A DNA stretch of 64,000 nucleotides from a bacterium (GTDB lineage: Bacteria; Fidelibacterota; Marinisomatia; Marinisomatales; UBA1611). The stretch covers positions 44,252 through 108,251 of the forward strand of contig SGYO01000005.1 in the NCBI GenBank assembly GCA_004321745.1. The letters run 5' to 3'. Position numbers and translations under genes: made by a program. Under the pieces are notes generated by a model, which saw only the letters and a program-made list of their open reading frames with translations, had not been told where the DNA came from and did not search any database. Every line of letters begins with the position of its first letter. Position 1 is the stretch's first letter. Shown in pieces: positions 9,096 to 18,342 of the stretch.

Positions 9096-9731
9096 ATGAG
9101 ATATAAACATATTGTTTGGGATTGGAATGGCACACTCCTCAATGATCTATGGCTATGCATTGAATCAATTAATTTTGTTTTAAAGTCAAGGGGAATGTCA
9201 CAGGTTGATAAGAAAAGCTACAAAAGCATATTTACCTTTCCTGTTATAAAGTATTACGAACACCTGGGCTTTGATTTTTCAAAAGAAAAATTCCCGATCC
9301 CAGGATTTTTAAATTATTACAGAAATTATTTTAAAAAATGCAATCTTCATCAACATGTACATGAAGTTTTAAAAAAAAATAGAGATAACAGGCTTACCCA
9401 GTCTATTTTATCTGCCGGTAAGCAAGATTCATTAATTAATTGGGTAGCTCATCACAAAATTGATCATTATTTTAATGCAATAGTTGGGATTGAAAATGAT
9501 GCAGCTGATGGTAAAACAGATGCTGGATTAAATTGGTTATCTAAAGGAGACATTTCCAAAAAGGAAATATTGCTTATAGGCGATACAATTCACGATAGTG
9601 ACGTCGCTGAAAAAATGGGTGTCCATTGCGTTTTGGTTGACATTGGCCATGTTAGTCGCGAAAGATTATTAAAGACAGGGCGTAATGTTTTTGAATCTCT
9701 TGATTCATTAAATAAATATATAAATGGTTAA
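9096..9731 (+). CDS. HAD-superfamily hydrolase (phosphoglycolate phosphatase-like)
   Basis: The 211-residue protein has HAD motif I as WDWNGTLL with nucleophile Asp9; the usual +2 acid is Asn11. Motif II is a Ser/Thr in the region QSILSAG, motif III includes Lys in the cap-following segment (near DGKTDAG), and motif IV is IGDTIHDSDVAEKMG near the C-terminus. A helical cap lies between motifs I and II. It is probably a soluble phosphatase for small phosphometabolites. The Asn at +2 occurs in a known HAD subgroup and may change rate or specificity. The gene is followed at once by a strong intrinsic terminator. Confidence 0.85.
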   Translation: MRYKHIVWDWNGTLLNDLWLCIESINFVLKSRGMSQVDKKSYKSIFTFPVIKYYEHLGFDFSKEKFPIPGFLNYYRNYFKKCNLHQHVHEVLKKNRDNRLTQSILSAGKQDSLINWVAHHKIDHYFNAIVGIENDAADGKTDAGLNWLSKGDISKKEILLIGDTIHDSDVAEKMGVHCVLVDIGHVSRERLLKTGRNVFESLDSLNKYING

Positions 9732-9733
9732 TT

Positions 9734-9762
9734 AAAAAACCCTCGGCTCGCGAGGGTTTTTT
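9734..9762. terminator. Strong intrinsic terminator after the HAD gene
   Basis: A 12-bp perfect stem (AAAAAACCCTCG at 9734-9745 with CGAGGGTTTTTT at 9751-9762) and a 5-nt loop. It has a T-run on the plus strand and, because of the A-run on the other side, also on the minus strand, so it can end transcripts from both directions. It begins 3 nt after the HAD stop codon. Confidence 0.9.
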
Positions 9763-9773
9763 AATACAAAGTG

Positions 9774-9842
9774 AACGCTGACCTCCTAAAAGGTTTCAAC
9801 TCTTAGGTGTGTTACGCAGCTGATCCTTTGGAGGTCAGCGTT
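9774..9842. ncRNA. Candidate structured RNA: long hairpin downstream of the HAD terminator
   Basis: AACGCTGACCTCC (9774-9786) pairs perfectly with GGAGGTCAGCGTT (9830-9842). After a 2-nt bulge, AAAGG (9789-9793) pairs with CCTTT (9825-9829), giving about 18 bp around a 31-nt loop. The G+C content of the stem is far above that of the surrounding DNA, which suggests selection for RNA structure. No protein gene of normal size covers it. It could be read on either strand; on minus it would end at the bidirectional terminator 9734-9762. I do not recognise it as a known RNA family. Confidence 0.4.
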
Positions 9843-9859
9843 ATTATAAAATTAGACAA
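9812..9859 (-). CDS. Possible 15-codon leader peptide with extreme Shine-Dalgarno
   Basis: On the minus strand AGAAAGGAGGTGATC (9876 to 9862) complements the common bacterial 16S 3' tail over about 13-15 bases. A TTG codon follows 7 nt after GGAGG and opens 15 codons (begins MSNFIITL, ends at TAA 9814-9812). The ORF enters the hairpin stem described at 9774-9842. Such strong ribosome sites are not seen before the neighbouring genes. The ORF is too short to judge as coding; the site could instead act as an anti-Shine-Dalgarno RNA on the plus strand. Confidence 0.25.
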   Translation of the reverse strand: MSNFIITLTSKGSAA

Positions 9860-9989
9860 CTGATCACCTCCTTTCTTTAAATTAATTAAAAACACACAAT
9901 AAAAATTATATCCAAAAATAAATAAACATCAAATATTCTTTAAGTATTTACCTTTTATTGTTTTTCAAAAGTTGAATTAAATTTTAACA

Positions 9990-10484
9990 ATGAAAAAATA
10001 TATAAATATAATTTTAGTCATCACCCAAATTTCTTGTTCTTCTTATGATTTTAATGTTGATACTGTAACTGCAGATCAACTGTTTAAAAATATTAGAAAA
10101 AATAACTCCTCAGAGTACATTTTGATTAATGTTTGGTCTACCTGGTGTTTACCATGCGTTGAAGAATTTCCATATATTGTTAATCTTGAAAATCAATATG
10201 ATTCTAAGGACTTAGATGTTGTTTTTTTAAGTACTGATTGGGATGAAAATTCATTGGAGGTAAAGCAGTTTTTAAAGGAACAAAATGTGGTGGGGCAGCA
10301 TTACAGAAAAAAAGAGGGCGACGATGAAAACTTTATAAACGCCATAAGCCAATCATGGAGCGGCGTGCTACCATTTACGGGAATTTATGATAAGAATCTC
10401 AATCTTAAAGCCTATTGGGAGGGCAAAAGAGATGAAAATTTTTTTAAGTTTAAAATAGATTCATTACTAATAAAGAAAGGATAA
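9990..10484 (+). CDS. TlpA-like thioredoxin-fold lipoprotein
   Basis: A 164-residue thioredoxin-fold protein with a lipoprotein signal peptide (lipobox ITQIS-Cys16). It is therefore probably tethered to a membrane on the periplasmic side. The redox motif is WCLPC with Cys53 and Cys56, inside the typical NVWSTWCLPCVEEFP context, and a cis-proline is likely in GVLPFTG. It would reduce or isomerise disulphides, as in cytochrome c maturation or envelope repair. It overlaps the next redoxin gene by a single base (TAATG), so the two are translationally coupled and may share a task. Confidence 0.85.
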   Translation: MKKYINIILVITQISCSSYDFNVDTVTADQLFKNIRKNNSSEYILINVWSTWCLPCVEEFPYIVNLENQYDSKDLDVVFLSTDWDENSLEVKQFLKEQNVVGQHYRKKEGDDENFINAISQSWSGVLPFTGIYDKNLNLKAYWEGKRDENFFKFKIDSLLIKKG

Positions 10485-11080
10485 TGTTCATGATTACAAG
10501 ATTTATGCTTTTATTTGCAATTATAATCTTCAATGCTCAAGCTAGAGATCTAGACATAAATGCTAAGTTGCCTGGAGGTGACTATGTTCTACAAAATATT
10601 GATGGCAAAAACACCTCTTTAGATAAATTAAAAAAAGCTAATGGTGTTTTAGTCATTTTTAGTTGTAACACATGTCCCTGGGTCATTCGTTGGCAGGATA
10701 GATATAATTTGATTTCTGCTTTGAGTAAAAAAAATGATATAGGTTTTGTAGCTGTTAATTCTAATGCCAGGCTTCATGAGAGTGTCGATAGCATGGATGA
10801 GATGATTTATCATGCTGCGTTAAATGAATATGACTTTCCTTACGTTATGGATGAAGATGCAAAATTGGCAAAAGCATTTGGAGCAATGAAAACTCCACAT
10901 GTATATCTTTTTGATGCTAACGATAGGCTAGTTTACACAGGTGCAATAGATGACAATGCAAAAAGTGCAAAAAGAGTTAAGAAAAATTATTTAATGGATG
11001 CTTTGAGTTCGCTTGGCAGTGGAAAAAATATTGCTACAAGAAAAACCAAAGCACTTGGCTGTTCAATTAAATTTAATTAA
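10484..11080 (+). CDS. Secreted AhpC/TSA-type redoxin
   Basis: A 198-residue protein with a signal peptide (cleavage near AQA-R, residues 18-21) and a thioredoxin-like AhpC/TSA domain. Cys61 and Cys64 form a CNTCPWV motif, typical of the 'redoxin family protein' group in FCB bacteria. GAMKTPHVYLFD holds the cis-proline. It is probably a periplasmic thiol oxidoreductase or peroxidase-like protein. The start overlaps the stop of the TlpA-like gene (TAATG). The next feature, tRNA-Phe, is on the other strand, 22 nt after the stop. Confidence 0.85.
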   Translation: MFMITRFMLLFAIIIFNAQARDLDINAKLPGGDYVLQNIDGKNTSLDKLKKANGVLVIFSCNTCPWVIRWQDRYNLISALSKKNDIGFVAVNSNARLHESVDSMDEMIYHAALNEYDFPYVMDEDAKLAKAFGAMKTPHVYLFDANDRLVYTGAIDDNAKSAKRVKKNYLMDALSSLGSGKNIATRKTKALGCSIKFN

Positions 11081-11102
11081 GGTAATAAAAAATTCTGCTG
11101 TG

Positions 11103-11175
11103 TGGCTCGGGCCGGAATCGAACCAGCGACACATGGATTTTCAGTCCACTGCTCTACCAACTGAGCTACCGAGCC
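11103..11175 (-). tRNA. tRNA-Phe (anticodon GAA)
   Basis: Read on the minus strand, this 73-nt cloverleaf has the acceptor GGCTCGG with CCGAGCC, a D arm with AGCTCAGTTGGTAGAGC, the anticodon loop CTGAAAA (11138-11144) with GAA at 11140-11142, and a T loop GTTCGATTC. The discriminator is A and CCA is not encoded. It sits alone between the redoxin gene and rdgB. Confidence 0.97.
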
Positions 11176-11364
11176 AACAACAAAATAAATCGCTTAACTG
11201 ATAAAAGAATAAAGGTTTTAATTAATTAAGCTGCGAAAATTAATATATTTTATTGGTATTTCAACTTTTCTTATGAGTTGATTTTTGAAATATCTAATCA
11301 TTTTTAATAAGATGTTCTAATATAAGCGCCTTTTAAATGAGCTAAATTCAAAAGATTACGGTAT

Positions 11365-11958
11365 ATGAAAGAGATAATTATAGCAACTCATAATAATGAT
11401 AAAAAATCAGAGATGATGTATGCACTAAGGAATTTAAAAGTAAAAATATTATCTCTTGATAATTTCCCAGAAATTGGTGAGATTGAAGAATCAGGTTCAA
11501 CGTTACTTGAGAATTCTTTAATCAAGTCTAGAGAAGTTCAGCGTATTACAGGCATTCCTACGATTGCTGATGACACTGGGCTTGAAGTGGAATTTTTAAA
11601 TGGTGCTCCGGGGGTTTATTCAGCAAGATATGCGGGGAATAATGTTTCTTACCAAGATAATGTCAGAAAATTACTTTCTGATCTTAAAGGTGTAGAGCAA
11701 AAATTTAGGAACGCAAAGTTTAGTACATACATAAGTTTTTGTTCCTCAGAAAATGAGTTTTGGGTGGATGGCAGTATTGAAGGAGAGATAACGGAAAAAC
11801 CTCTTGGTGAAAATGGATTTGGCTATGATTCTGTTTTCTTAGTCAAAGAAACTAGGTTAACGTTTGGGCAGATGGATAAAAAAGATAAAGATAAAATTAG
11901 TCATAGGGGACTTGCTTTGAAAAAGATGATAAGTCTTCTTGAGCAAAATATTAATTAA
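11365..11958 (+). CDS. rdgB: XTP/dITP pyrophosphatase (RdgB/HAM1 family)
   Basis: Hydrolyses non-canonical purine nucleoside triphosphates (dITP, XTP) to monophosphates and prevents their incorporation into DNA. The 197-residue length matches the family. Motifs seen are IIIATHNNDKKSE at the N-terminus (phosphate loop), SGSTLLENS, ADDTGLEVEFLNGAPGVYSARYAG (whose core ADDTGL and ARYAG are diagnostic), GENGFGYDSVF and SHRGLAL near the C-terminus. It is the first gene of the long plus-strand run that goes on with sprA after 51 nt. Cytoplasmic. Confidence 0.95.
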   Translation: MKEIIIATHNNDKKSEMMYALRNLKVKILSLDNFPEIGEIEESGSTLLENSLIKSREVQRITGIPTIADDTGLEVEFLNGAPGVYSARYAGNNVSYQDNVRKLLSDLKGVEQKFRNAKFSTYISFCSSENEFWVDGSIEGEITEKPLGENGFGYDSVFLVKETRLTFGQMDKKDKDKISHRGLALKKMISLLEQNIN

Positions 11959-12009
11959 GAAAGGATCTTATATCGACTAAAAAGTTATCAGTTAATTAAT
12001 TACTGAACT

Positions 12010-15000
12010 GTGGTTATAAAATACATATATCTTTTTTTCTTAGGCATTTTATTATCAATGTCTAATGCGATATCTCCTTATCATTATTTGAGCGCGCAGG
12101 GAAGCGAATCTATTAGTTTGAATGACCAAGAGCAGTTTTCTCCTTTTTTATATGTACCACATCCTGAATTTGTGGTCAATCCTTTTCCAAATTATACAAA
12201 GAACTTAATACAGCCCTTAGACTCAACGTCAACAGTTAAAGGTCTTTTTAACATAAAGTATGATTATTTTAAGACAAAAGTCACTCTAGCTAAAGATTGG
12301 AGCACAATAACTATTACTGAAAATATTGATGGATCTTCGTTTAAAATTCCATTTATAGCTGATGTTGAATGGTATTTGCAAAAGTATAATCAGAGGCAAA
12401 GTTATTTAAAGTTCATTGAGATAATGCAAAAATCAGCATCTGATGGGTCTAGTAAAAGAAAAGGTCAAATGATGGAGGTTGTCGGAGTAGACCTTGGTAA
12501 CCTTGGCAGAGCATCATTGAGCCTTAATGGTAATGTTACAATTACAGGTAATATGATTTTTCAAGATCAAGAACTTGTTCGATCTTCATTGAACCAAACT
12601 CAAAATACCCATCTTGAATTTGATCAAAAACAACATCTTAACATTCAAGGTAAAATAGGCGATCGCATTACTGTAAATATGGACCAAGATTCAGAAAGGC
12701 AATTTGATTGGGAAAATAATATTCGCATTAATTATGAAGGGTTTGAGGATGATATCATTCAAAAAATTGAAGCTGGTAACATATCATTATCGCTTCCTTC
12801 AACTAAGTATGTTACCTTTTCCGGGAAAAATCAAGGCCTCTTTGGTATCAAAGCCATATCAAAATTGGGCCCTATCGATATAACAACAATAGCTTCAATA
12901 GAAAAGGCTAAAAAAGAGCAAGAGGAATATAAAGGCGGATCTCAATCTAGCACTCAGCAGATTCGAGATGTTGATTGGATCAAAAATAGATACTTTTTCA
13001 TTCACCCCTGGTTTCGGAATGGTGTTGATACTTTAATAGTAAATAATTTTGTAAATATACCATCATTCTATCCATTAAGAAATGGGCTCCACTACATTGG
13101 AAACTTGGTGGTGAAAAATTTTGAATTATATAAATCGATTAATACTAATGATGCGGGTGCTGTAACAGGGACAGCATATATTGACCCTCTAAACCTTAAT
13201 GATTCAACATATATTGATGATAATGAAACTGGAAATTTCATTCGGTTAGAGCCAGGTACTAATTACGAATTAAGCGCTGACTTGGGTTATATAAGGTTAA
13301 GAGATATGGTAATGAATGAGATACTTGGTTGTTCATTCATTCTAGAGGATAGAAATACTGGGCAATTGGTAATGGAGGTCGGTTCACCAGCTGATTCACT
13401 TGGTACAAATCTATCGCTAATGATGCTAAAACCTAGAAACAGTCATCCAAATCACCCTAGTTGGCCTTTAATGTTTAAAAATGTGTATTACCTTGGAACC
13501 ACACAGATAAATCAAGAAGGATTTGAAGTTAAAATAATTAATAAAAGATCTACACCTGAAAGTGATCGAGATAAAGCAACTAGTCTTCCATATATTACTT
13601 TATTTGGTTTGGATAGTTTGGATGTTAATGGTTCTCGCCAATATGATGAAATAATTGATGTTCAATCAGGTAATATAATTAACATGCTCAATGGAGAATT
13701 ATTAATCCCTATGTTACATCCATTTGCTGTTCATGATTCACTAGAAGGCGGAAATAGGGTAGCGGAATTAGAGGGGCAGCTTGGTACCGGGAAAATGTAT
13801 ACTTCATCTATTTCTTCAGAAATAAATAGCGATAATAGATTTGTAATAGAAACTAAATACAGCAATCAGAGTTCTACCATTAATTTAGGTTTCATGTTAG
13901 TTGAGGGTAGTGAAGAAGTTGTTCAAAATAATATAATTTTAAAAAGAGGTATTGATTATCAAATAGATTATTTTACTGGCACTATCGTATTGATGGGAAG
14001 CGCTGCAGACGATCCAAATGCTGATTTAAAAGTACGGTATGATAGACATGAAATTGTTTCTTTTGATAAGAAAACAATCTTTGGTACTAGAGCTCAAATG
14101 GATTTAGGCGAAAAATCATTTATTGGAATCACTGCCCTTTACTACAACCAATCAATTATGAATCAAAAAATTGAAGTTGGTTATGAGCCAACCAGAAATT
14201 TCATTTGGGATTTGAATGGTAGGTACGAATGGGAGTTAGATGGAGTTACTCGTTTTTTAGATCGATTGCCTGTAATTGAGACAGATAAAATGACTAATCT
14301 TTCCATTGAGGGAGAAATAGCTCAGGTATTACCAAATCCTAATTCGATAAATAATGCAGCTACAGGAGACCCTAATGGCGTAGCTTTTATCGACGATTTT
14401 GAAGGTTCAAAGCGAACAACATCACCGTCAATTCAAAGGAGATTTTGGAAACTCTCATCTGTACCAAATACTTTTGATACTGATTTAAATGTTTTTGGAG
14501 GTCAATACGCTCAAAAAAATAGAGGTGAGTTATTTTGGTATAATCCATACATACCGGTAAGAACTAGAGAAATTTGGCCAAACCAATCCACCTCTGTTCA
14601 GGCTGGTAATGAAACGACGGATGTTTTGGTGCTAAAATATCGTAAAAGATCTCATCAAAAAAACATTAGTAACGATTCAACCTGGGTTGGTGTAACTACT
14701 TCTTTATATTCAGGAGATTATGATCAAACTCAAAGTAAATTTTTTGAGATATGGTTAAAAGGGAACAAAGGAAATCTTACAATTGATCTAGGTAAAATAA
14801 GTGAAGATTGGGATGGGAACGGAGCATTAAATACTGAGGATATTCCAGAAGCTGGATTAACGTTAGGGAACGGTTTTTTAGAAGATCAAGAAGATACTGG
14901 TTTAGATGGTTGTTTTGATGAATACGAAAATGGCTGGGGTGGCTGTTTAGAGCAAAATACGTATCAATTTTATGTTGATCAAAATGAAACTAATTTAATT

Positions 15001-18000
15001 AACACTGGTTATGATGTGGATCCTAGTGATCCTAATGGGGATAATTGGAATTATGATCAAGGTAGTAATGACTATTCCAAGGCAAATGGTACTGAGGGAA
15101 ATGGTACTGGTTCAAAAATTCAAGAGGGTGGTAAATATCCAGATACTGAAGATCTAGATCGTTCTGGATTTCTTGATAAGGTTAATGATTATTTTTCGAC
15201 TAGTTTTGATTTGACTGATACAACCTATCTTGCTGGGCAGACTGAAAAAAATGGTATTCCAACTGGATGGAAATTATTTAGAATTCCTTTATCAGATTTC
15301 AAAAACTCCGGCTCTACTGAGTGGAATGAAATTCGTTACATTAGAATGTCGGTATCAGATTTTGATTCATTATATTCATCTTTGCAGGTAGCAAAAATTG
15401 AAATTGTAGGAAACGAATGGCAGGAGTTGGGCGTATTTGCTCCATCAAATGATGGTGAGGATAACAATACTGTTAGTTTGAAAATGAAAAATAAGATTTC
15501 AACAAAGACCCAATCAATATTAACGAATGATGATTTTCCATCTTTTCAGATTGCTGTAATAAATACGGAAGACAATGCTGAATACACTCCTCCTGATGGG
15601 GTAAAAGGGGAATATGACAGAATAAACCAAATAAGGTCAAAAGAACAATCATTGGTAATGAAATTTAATAATTTACCTCCGCTATCTTCTGGTTCAGCTC
15701 AGAAAACATTATACACTTTGAATGATGATCAAAAAAGAAGTTTCATGACATACGATTTAATGAAGATGTATGTCTATGGTAAAAGTCAATGGATTACTCA
15801 TTTAAACACAAATGTTGAAATTTTTCTTAGGTTCGGAATTGGTGAGGATTATTATGAAGTAACTCAACCAGTATATAGCGGTTGGGATGAAGATAAAGGC
15901 AGAAACTCTATTGAACTTCAATTAGATTGGTTAGCTGAACTCAAATTAAAGGATTCGGTATCTGTAAAACGCTTTAAAGACACGGATGTTTTCATTGATT
16001 CTTCAGATGTGATAAGGTATTTATTCACTGATGATGACGGCCTGCAAACAGGGAAGCAGATCTATATTAAAGGAAAACCTGCTTTAAATAGAATTCAATA
16101 TTTTGTGATGGGTGTGAGGAACACCTCAGACCAAATTATTGATGGGGAGGTATGGGTAGATGAGTTACGTTTAAGTGGAGTAAAAAAAGATCGAGGAGTT
16201 GCAATGAGGCTGCAGTCGTCCCTGAAACTTGCAGACCTTGGGACTGCAAATTTTACATACAGTAGGCAAGATGCGGATTTTCACCGGCTTCAGGAAAGGC
16301 TCTCTAGGGGAACTAGCACAGCTGAAAACTTTAACATTTCAGGCAGACTGGACCTCCACCGCTTTTTGCCTAGGTCTTGGGGTTTTAGTTTGCCAGTGAA
16401 TGCATCCATAACTCAAGCTACAAACACCCCAAAATATTTTCCCGGTGAAGATATTTTAGTGGATCAAAATGCTGCTCCGGATACAATAATCTCTCAAAAT
16501 CAATCTGTAAGTTTCAGTGCTTCTCTAGCTAAGGCTTCTAAGTCTGACAATAAATTGATAAAGTACACAGTAGATAATATTAAAACAAATTTTAGTGCAT
16601 CGCAGTCCAAGTCATCAGATATAACATATGATCAAAAATGGTCTGAGTCCTATTCAGGAAAGGTTAGTTATAGTTTCCCATTTGGGAGGGATAACTACAT
16701 TAGCCCATTAAAATGGGCTAAAGATATGGCCTTTTTAGGGCCACTGAGTGATTGGCAGTTATATTATACACCATCAGGTTTTAACACTGCAATGAGCTTC
16801 ACTGAGAAATTATCCTGGAATGAAACTAGGTCTTCGATAAGGTCTCCAGATAGTTACAACTTTGGATTAAGTAGAAATATGAATTTAGATTATAAAGTAA
16901 CAAATAATTTGTCTACAAAATATGCATGGACAGGATCTAGTAAGTTAAATGATTATAGAGGATATGCATGGGTTGCATTAAAAAATCTTGACCCAGGTCT
17001 TGTGACAAATATTTCGGAAACAATGAATACTACATATAGTCCACGATATTTAGAATGGTTGAAACCAAATTTTAGCTATTCTGCTAATTATCGCTGGACA
17101 AATGATTTATCTAGGGAGGGGCAAAACATCAGTTCAAATCTCAGGTTTAACTCTAGTTTTACAGTAACACCTGTTCAAATATTTGAATTTTTTTATAAAC
17201 CGCCTAGAAAAAATGCTAGAAGTAGCTCAAGGGCTAGAGGTGGCAGATCTAGAACAAGATCAAGAGCTAATCAACAAAACAATGCAACAAATAAGAAAAA
17301 AGAAACTAAAGAAATTAAATCGCTATCCTATGTTCATAGTATTATGGATAAAGTAAATCCAATATCGTTAAGCTATACTGAGACTTTAAATCGTTCCTCA
17401 AATCAAGTCATTGGAGAGGTTCCGGCTGGTTACAAATTTGGTTGGATGCCAGATCATAATCTGGAACAGTCTGAGGAAGTTGGATCAAATCTCGGAAGTT
17501 GGGACCACAAAAGAGATGGCTCCATTCGGACTGGATTAAAACTTTCAAGGTTAGTGACGATTAACTTTAATTTTTCCCAGAACTTTTCAAGCGTAATTAG
17601 TGGAACTGGGGTTGAACAACGAACTATGACTAGAGACTATATAGCACTTGATGAATTATTTAAAGAAGGTCTTCCATTCCCGGGCTGGAGTTTTAGGTTG
17701 GCTGGCGTTGAAAAATGGCCGATAATTAAGTGGGTTGCCAAATCAGCTTCTATAGATCATAGTTATGCTGGAAAAGAAACTAGATCTTGGCAGTTTGAAG
17801 ATATTGAACCTGAAAATATAGATTTCTTTAAATTAGCTAATTTTGTTGAAGATTATAAAGACTATGAGAGATCTTCAAGAATAAATATGAATTTCTCTCC
17901 TTTAATTGGATTTAATATGAGTTTGAAAAAGAATATTTCTTTTACATTTAGACACAATAGAAATTTAGCATTGGATGAATTACCAACTGGGCTTACAATA

Positions 18001-18342
18001 AGGAAAGATCATAGTTATACATCAACAGCATCATATACCCATAGGGGCGGGATGACCATTCCTATTCCATATTACGGAGATATCAAATTAAATAATAATA
18101 TCAGTTTTACATTAAATTTTGATATGAATGATAGTAAAGAGTTTAAGTCTGGTGATAAAATTGATTTAGAAGAAGGTGCTTTTTCATCAAATTGGAAAAC
18201 TGGATTAAGAATATCATATCAATTTTCAAACAAGATTTCAGGTGGCCTTAGGTACGAATACAGAGAAAGTGATAGTAGGACAATGGGAGAGAAAATTGAT
18301 AGAGATTTTGGGTTTGACATTAACATAGCAATAACAGGATGA
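12010..18342 (+). CDS. sprA: SprA/Sov-type T9SS outer membrane translocon
   Basis: SprA is the giant barrel through which type IX secretion cargo crosses the outer membrane. This 2110-residue homologue is somewhat shorter than the Flavobacterium protein (about 2400). It starts at GTG 12010, which gives a good signal peptide (to about residue 20); the next in-frame ATG (12058) would remove most of it. SprA_N-type features seen include GNVTITG and DRITVNMDQDSERQFDW near 180-240, and PNGVAFIDDFEGSKR near 790. A Asp/Asn/Gly-rich section with two Cys follows (about 933-1065). The C-terminal half is beta-strand rich. A basic Arg/Ser loop lies at about 1732-1764. It overlaps the M28 peptidase gene by ATGA. 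Confidence 0.9.
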   Translation: MVIKYIYLFFLGILLSMSNAISPYHYLSAQGSESISLNDQEQFSPFLYVPHPEFVVNPFPNYTKNLIQPLDSTSTVKGLFNIKYDYFKTKVTLAKDWSTITITENIDGSSFKIPFIADVEWYLQKYNQRQSYLKFIEIMQKSASDGSSKRKGQMMEVVGVDLGNLGRASLSLNGNVTITGNMIFQDQELVRSSLNQTQNTHLEFDQKQHLNIQGKIGDRITVNMDQDSERQFDWENNIRINYEGFEDDIIQKIEAGNISLSLPSTKYVTFSGKNQGLFGIKAISKLGPIDITTIASIEKAKKEQEEYKGGSQSSTQQIRDVDWIKNRYFFIHPWFRNGVDTLIVNNFVNIPSFYPLRNGLHYIGNLVVKNFELYKSINTNDAGAVTGTAYIDPLNLNDSTYIDDNETGNFIRLEPGTNYELSADLGYIRLRDMVMNEILGCSFILEDRNTGQLVMEVGSPADSLGTNLSLMMLKPRNSHPNHPSWPLMFKNVYYLGTTQINQEGFEVKIINKRSTPESDRDKATSLPYITLFGLDSLDVNGSRQYDEIIDVQSGNIINMLNGELLIPMLHPFAVHDSLEGGNRVAELEGQLGTGKMYTSSISSEINSDNRFVIETKYSNQSSTINLGFMLVEGSEEVVQNNIILKRGIDYQIDYFTGTIVLMGSAADDPNADLKVRYDRHEIVSFDKKTIFGTRAQMDLGEKSFIGITALYYNQSIMNQKIEVGYEPTRNFIWDLNGRYEWELDGVTRFLDRLPVIETDKMTNLSIEGEIAQVLPNPNSINNAATGDPNGVAFIDDFEGSKRTTSPSIQRRFWKLSSVPNTFDTDLNVFGGQYAQKNRGELFWYNPYIPVRTREIWPNQSTSVQAGNETTDVLVLKYRKRSHQKNISNDSTWVGVTTSLYSGDYDQTQSKFFEIWLKGNKGNLTIDLGKISEDWDGNGALNTEDIPEAGLTLGNGFLEDQEDTGLDGCFDEYENGWGGCLEQNTYQFYVDQNETNLINTGYDVDPSDPNGDNWNYDQGSNDYSKANGTEGNGTGSKIQEGGKYPDTEDLDRSGFLDKVNDYFSTSFDLTDTTYLAGQTEKNGIPTGWKLFRIPLSDFKNSGSTEWNEIRYIRMSVSDFDSLYSSLQVAKIEIVGNEWQELGVFAPSNDGEDNNTVSLKMKNKISTKTQSILTNDDFPSFQIAVINTEDNAEYTPPDGVKGEYDRINQIRSKEQSLVMKFNNLPPLSSGSAQKTLYTLNDDQKRSFMTYDLMKMYVYGKSQWITHLNTNVEIFLRFGIGEDYYEVTQPVYSGWDEDKGRNSIELQLDWLAELKLKDSVSVKRFKDTDVFIDSSDVIRYLFTDDDGLQTGKQIYIKGKPALNRIQYFVMGVRNTSDQIIDGEVWVDELRLSGVKKDRGVAMRLQSSLKLADLGTANFTYSRQDADFHRLQERLSRGTSTAENFNISGRLDLHRFLPRSWGFSLPVNASITQATNTPKYFPGEDILVDQNAAPDTIISQNQSVSFSASLAKASKSDNKLIKYTVDNIKTNFSASQSKSSDITYDQKWSESYSGKVSYSFPFGRDNYISPLKWAKDMAFLGPLSDWQLYYTPSGFNTAMSFTEKLSWNETRSSIRSPDSYNFGLSRNMNLDYKVTNNLSTKYAWTGSSKLNDYRGYAWVALKNLDPGLVTNISETMNTTYSPRYLEWLKPNFSYSANYRWTNDLSREGQNISSNLRFNSSFTVTPVQIFEFFYKPPRKNARSSSRARGGRSRTRSRANQQNNATNKKKETKEIKSLSYVHSIMDKVNPISLSYTETLNRSSNQVIGEVPAGYKFGWMPDHNLEQSEEVGSNLGSWDHKRDGSIRTGLKLSRLVTINFNFSQNFSSVISGTGVEQRTMTRDYIALDELFKEGLPFPGWSFRLAGVEKWPIIKWVAKSASIDHSYAGKETRSWQFEDIEPENIDFFKLANFVEDYKDYERSSRINMNFSPLIGFNMSLKKNISFTFRHNRNLALDELPTGLTIRKDHSYTSTASYTHRGGMTIPIPYYGDIKLNNNISFTLNFDMNDSKEFKSGDKIDLEEGAFSSNWKTGLRISYQFSNKISGGLRYEYRESDSRTMGEKIDRDFGFDINIAITG

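Noticed and set aside
9774..9876. Reading the CCTCC element as a 16S rRNA remnant
   Set aside because: Only about 15 bases match the 16S tail; the preceding helix 45 and surrounding rRNA sequence are absent.
11013..11201. 62-codon plus-strand frame over the tRNA-Phe region
   Set aside because: Its second half is the antisense of tRNA-Phe and its first half overlaps the redoxin gene in another frame.
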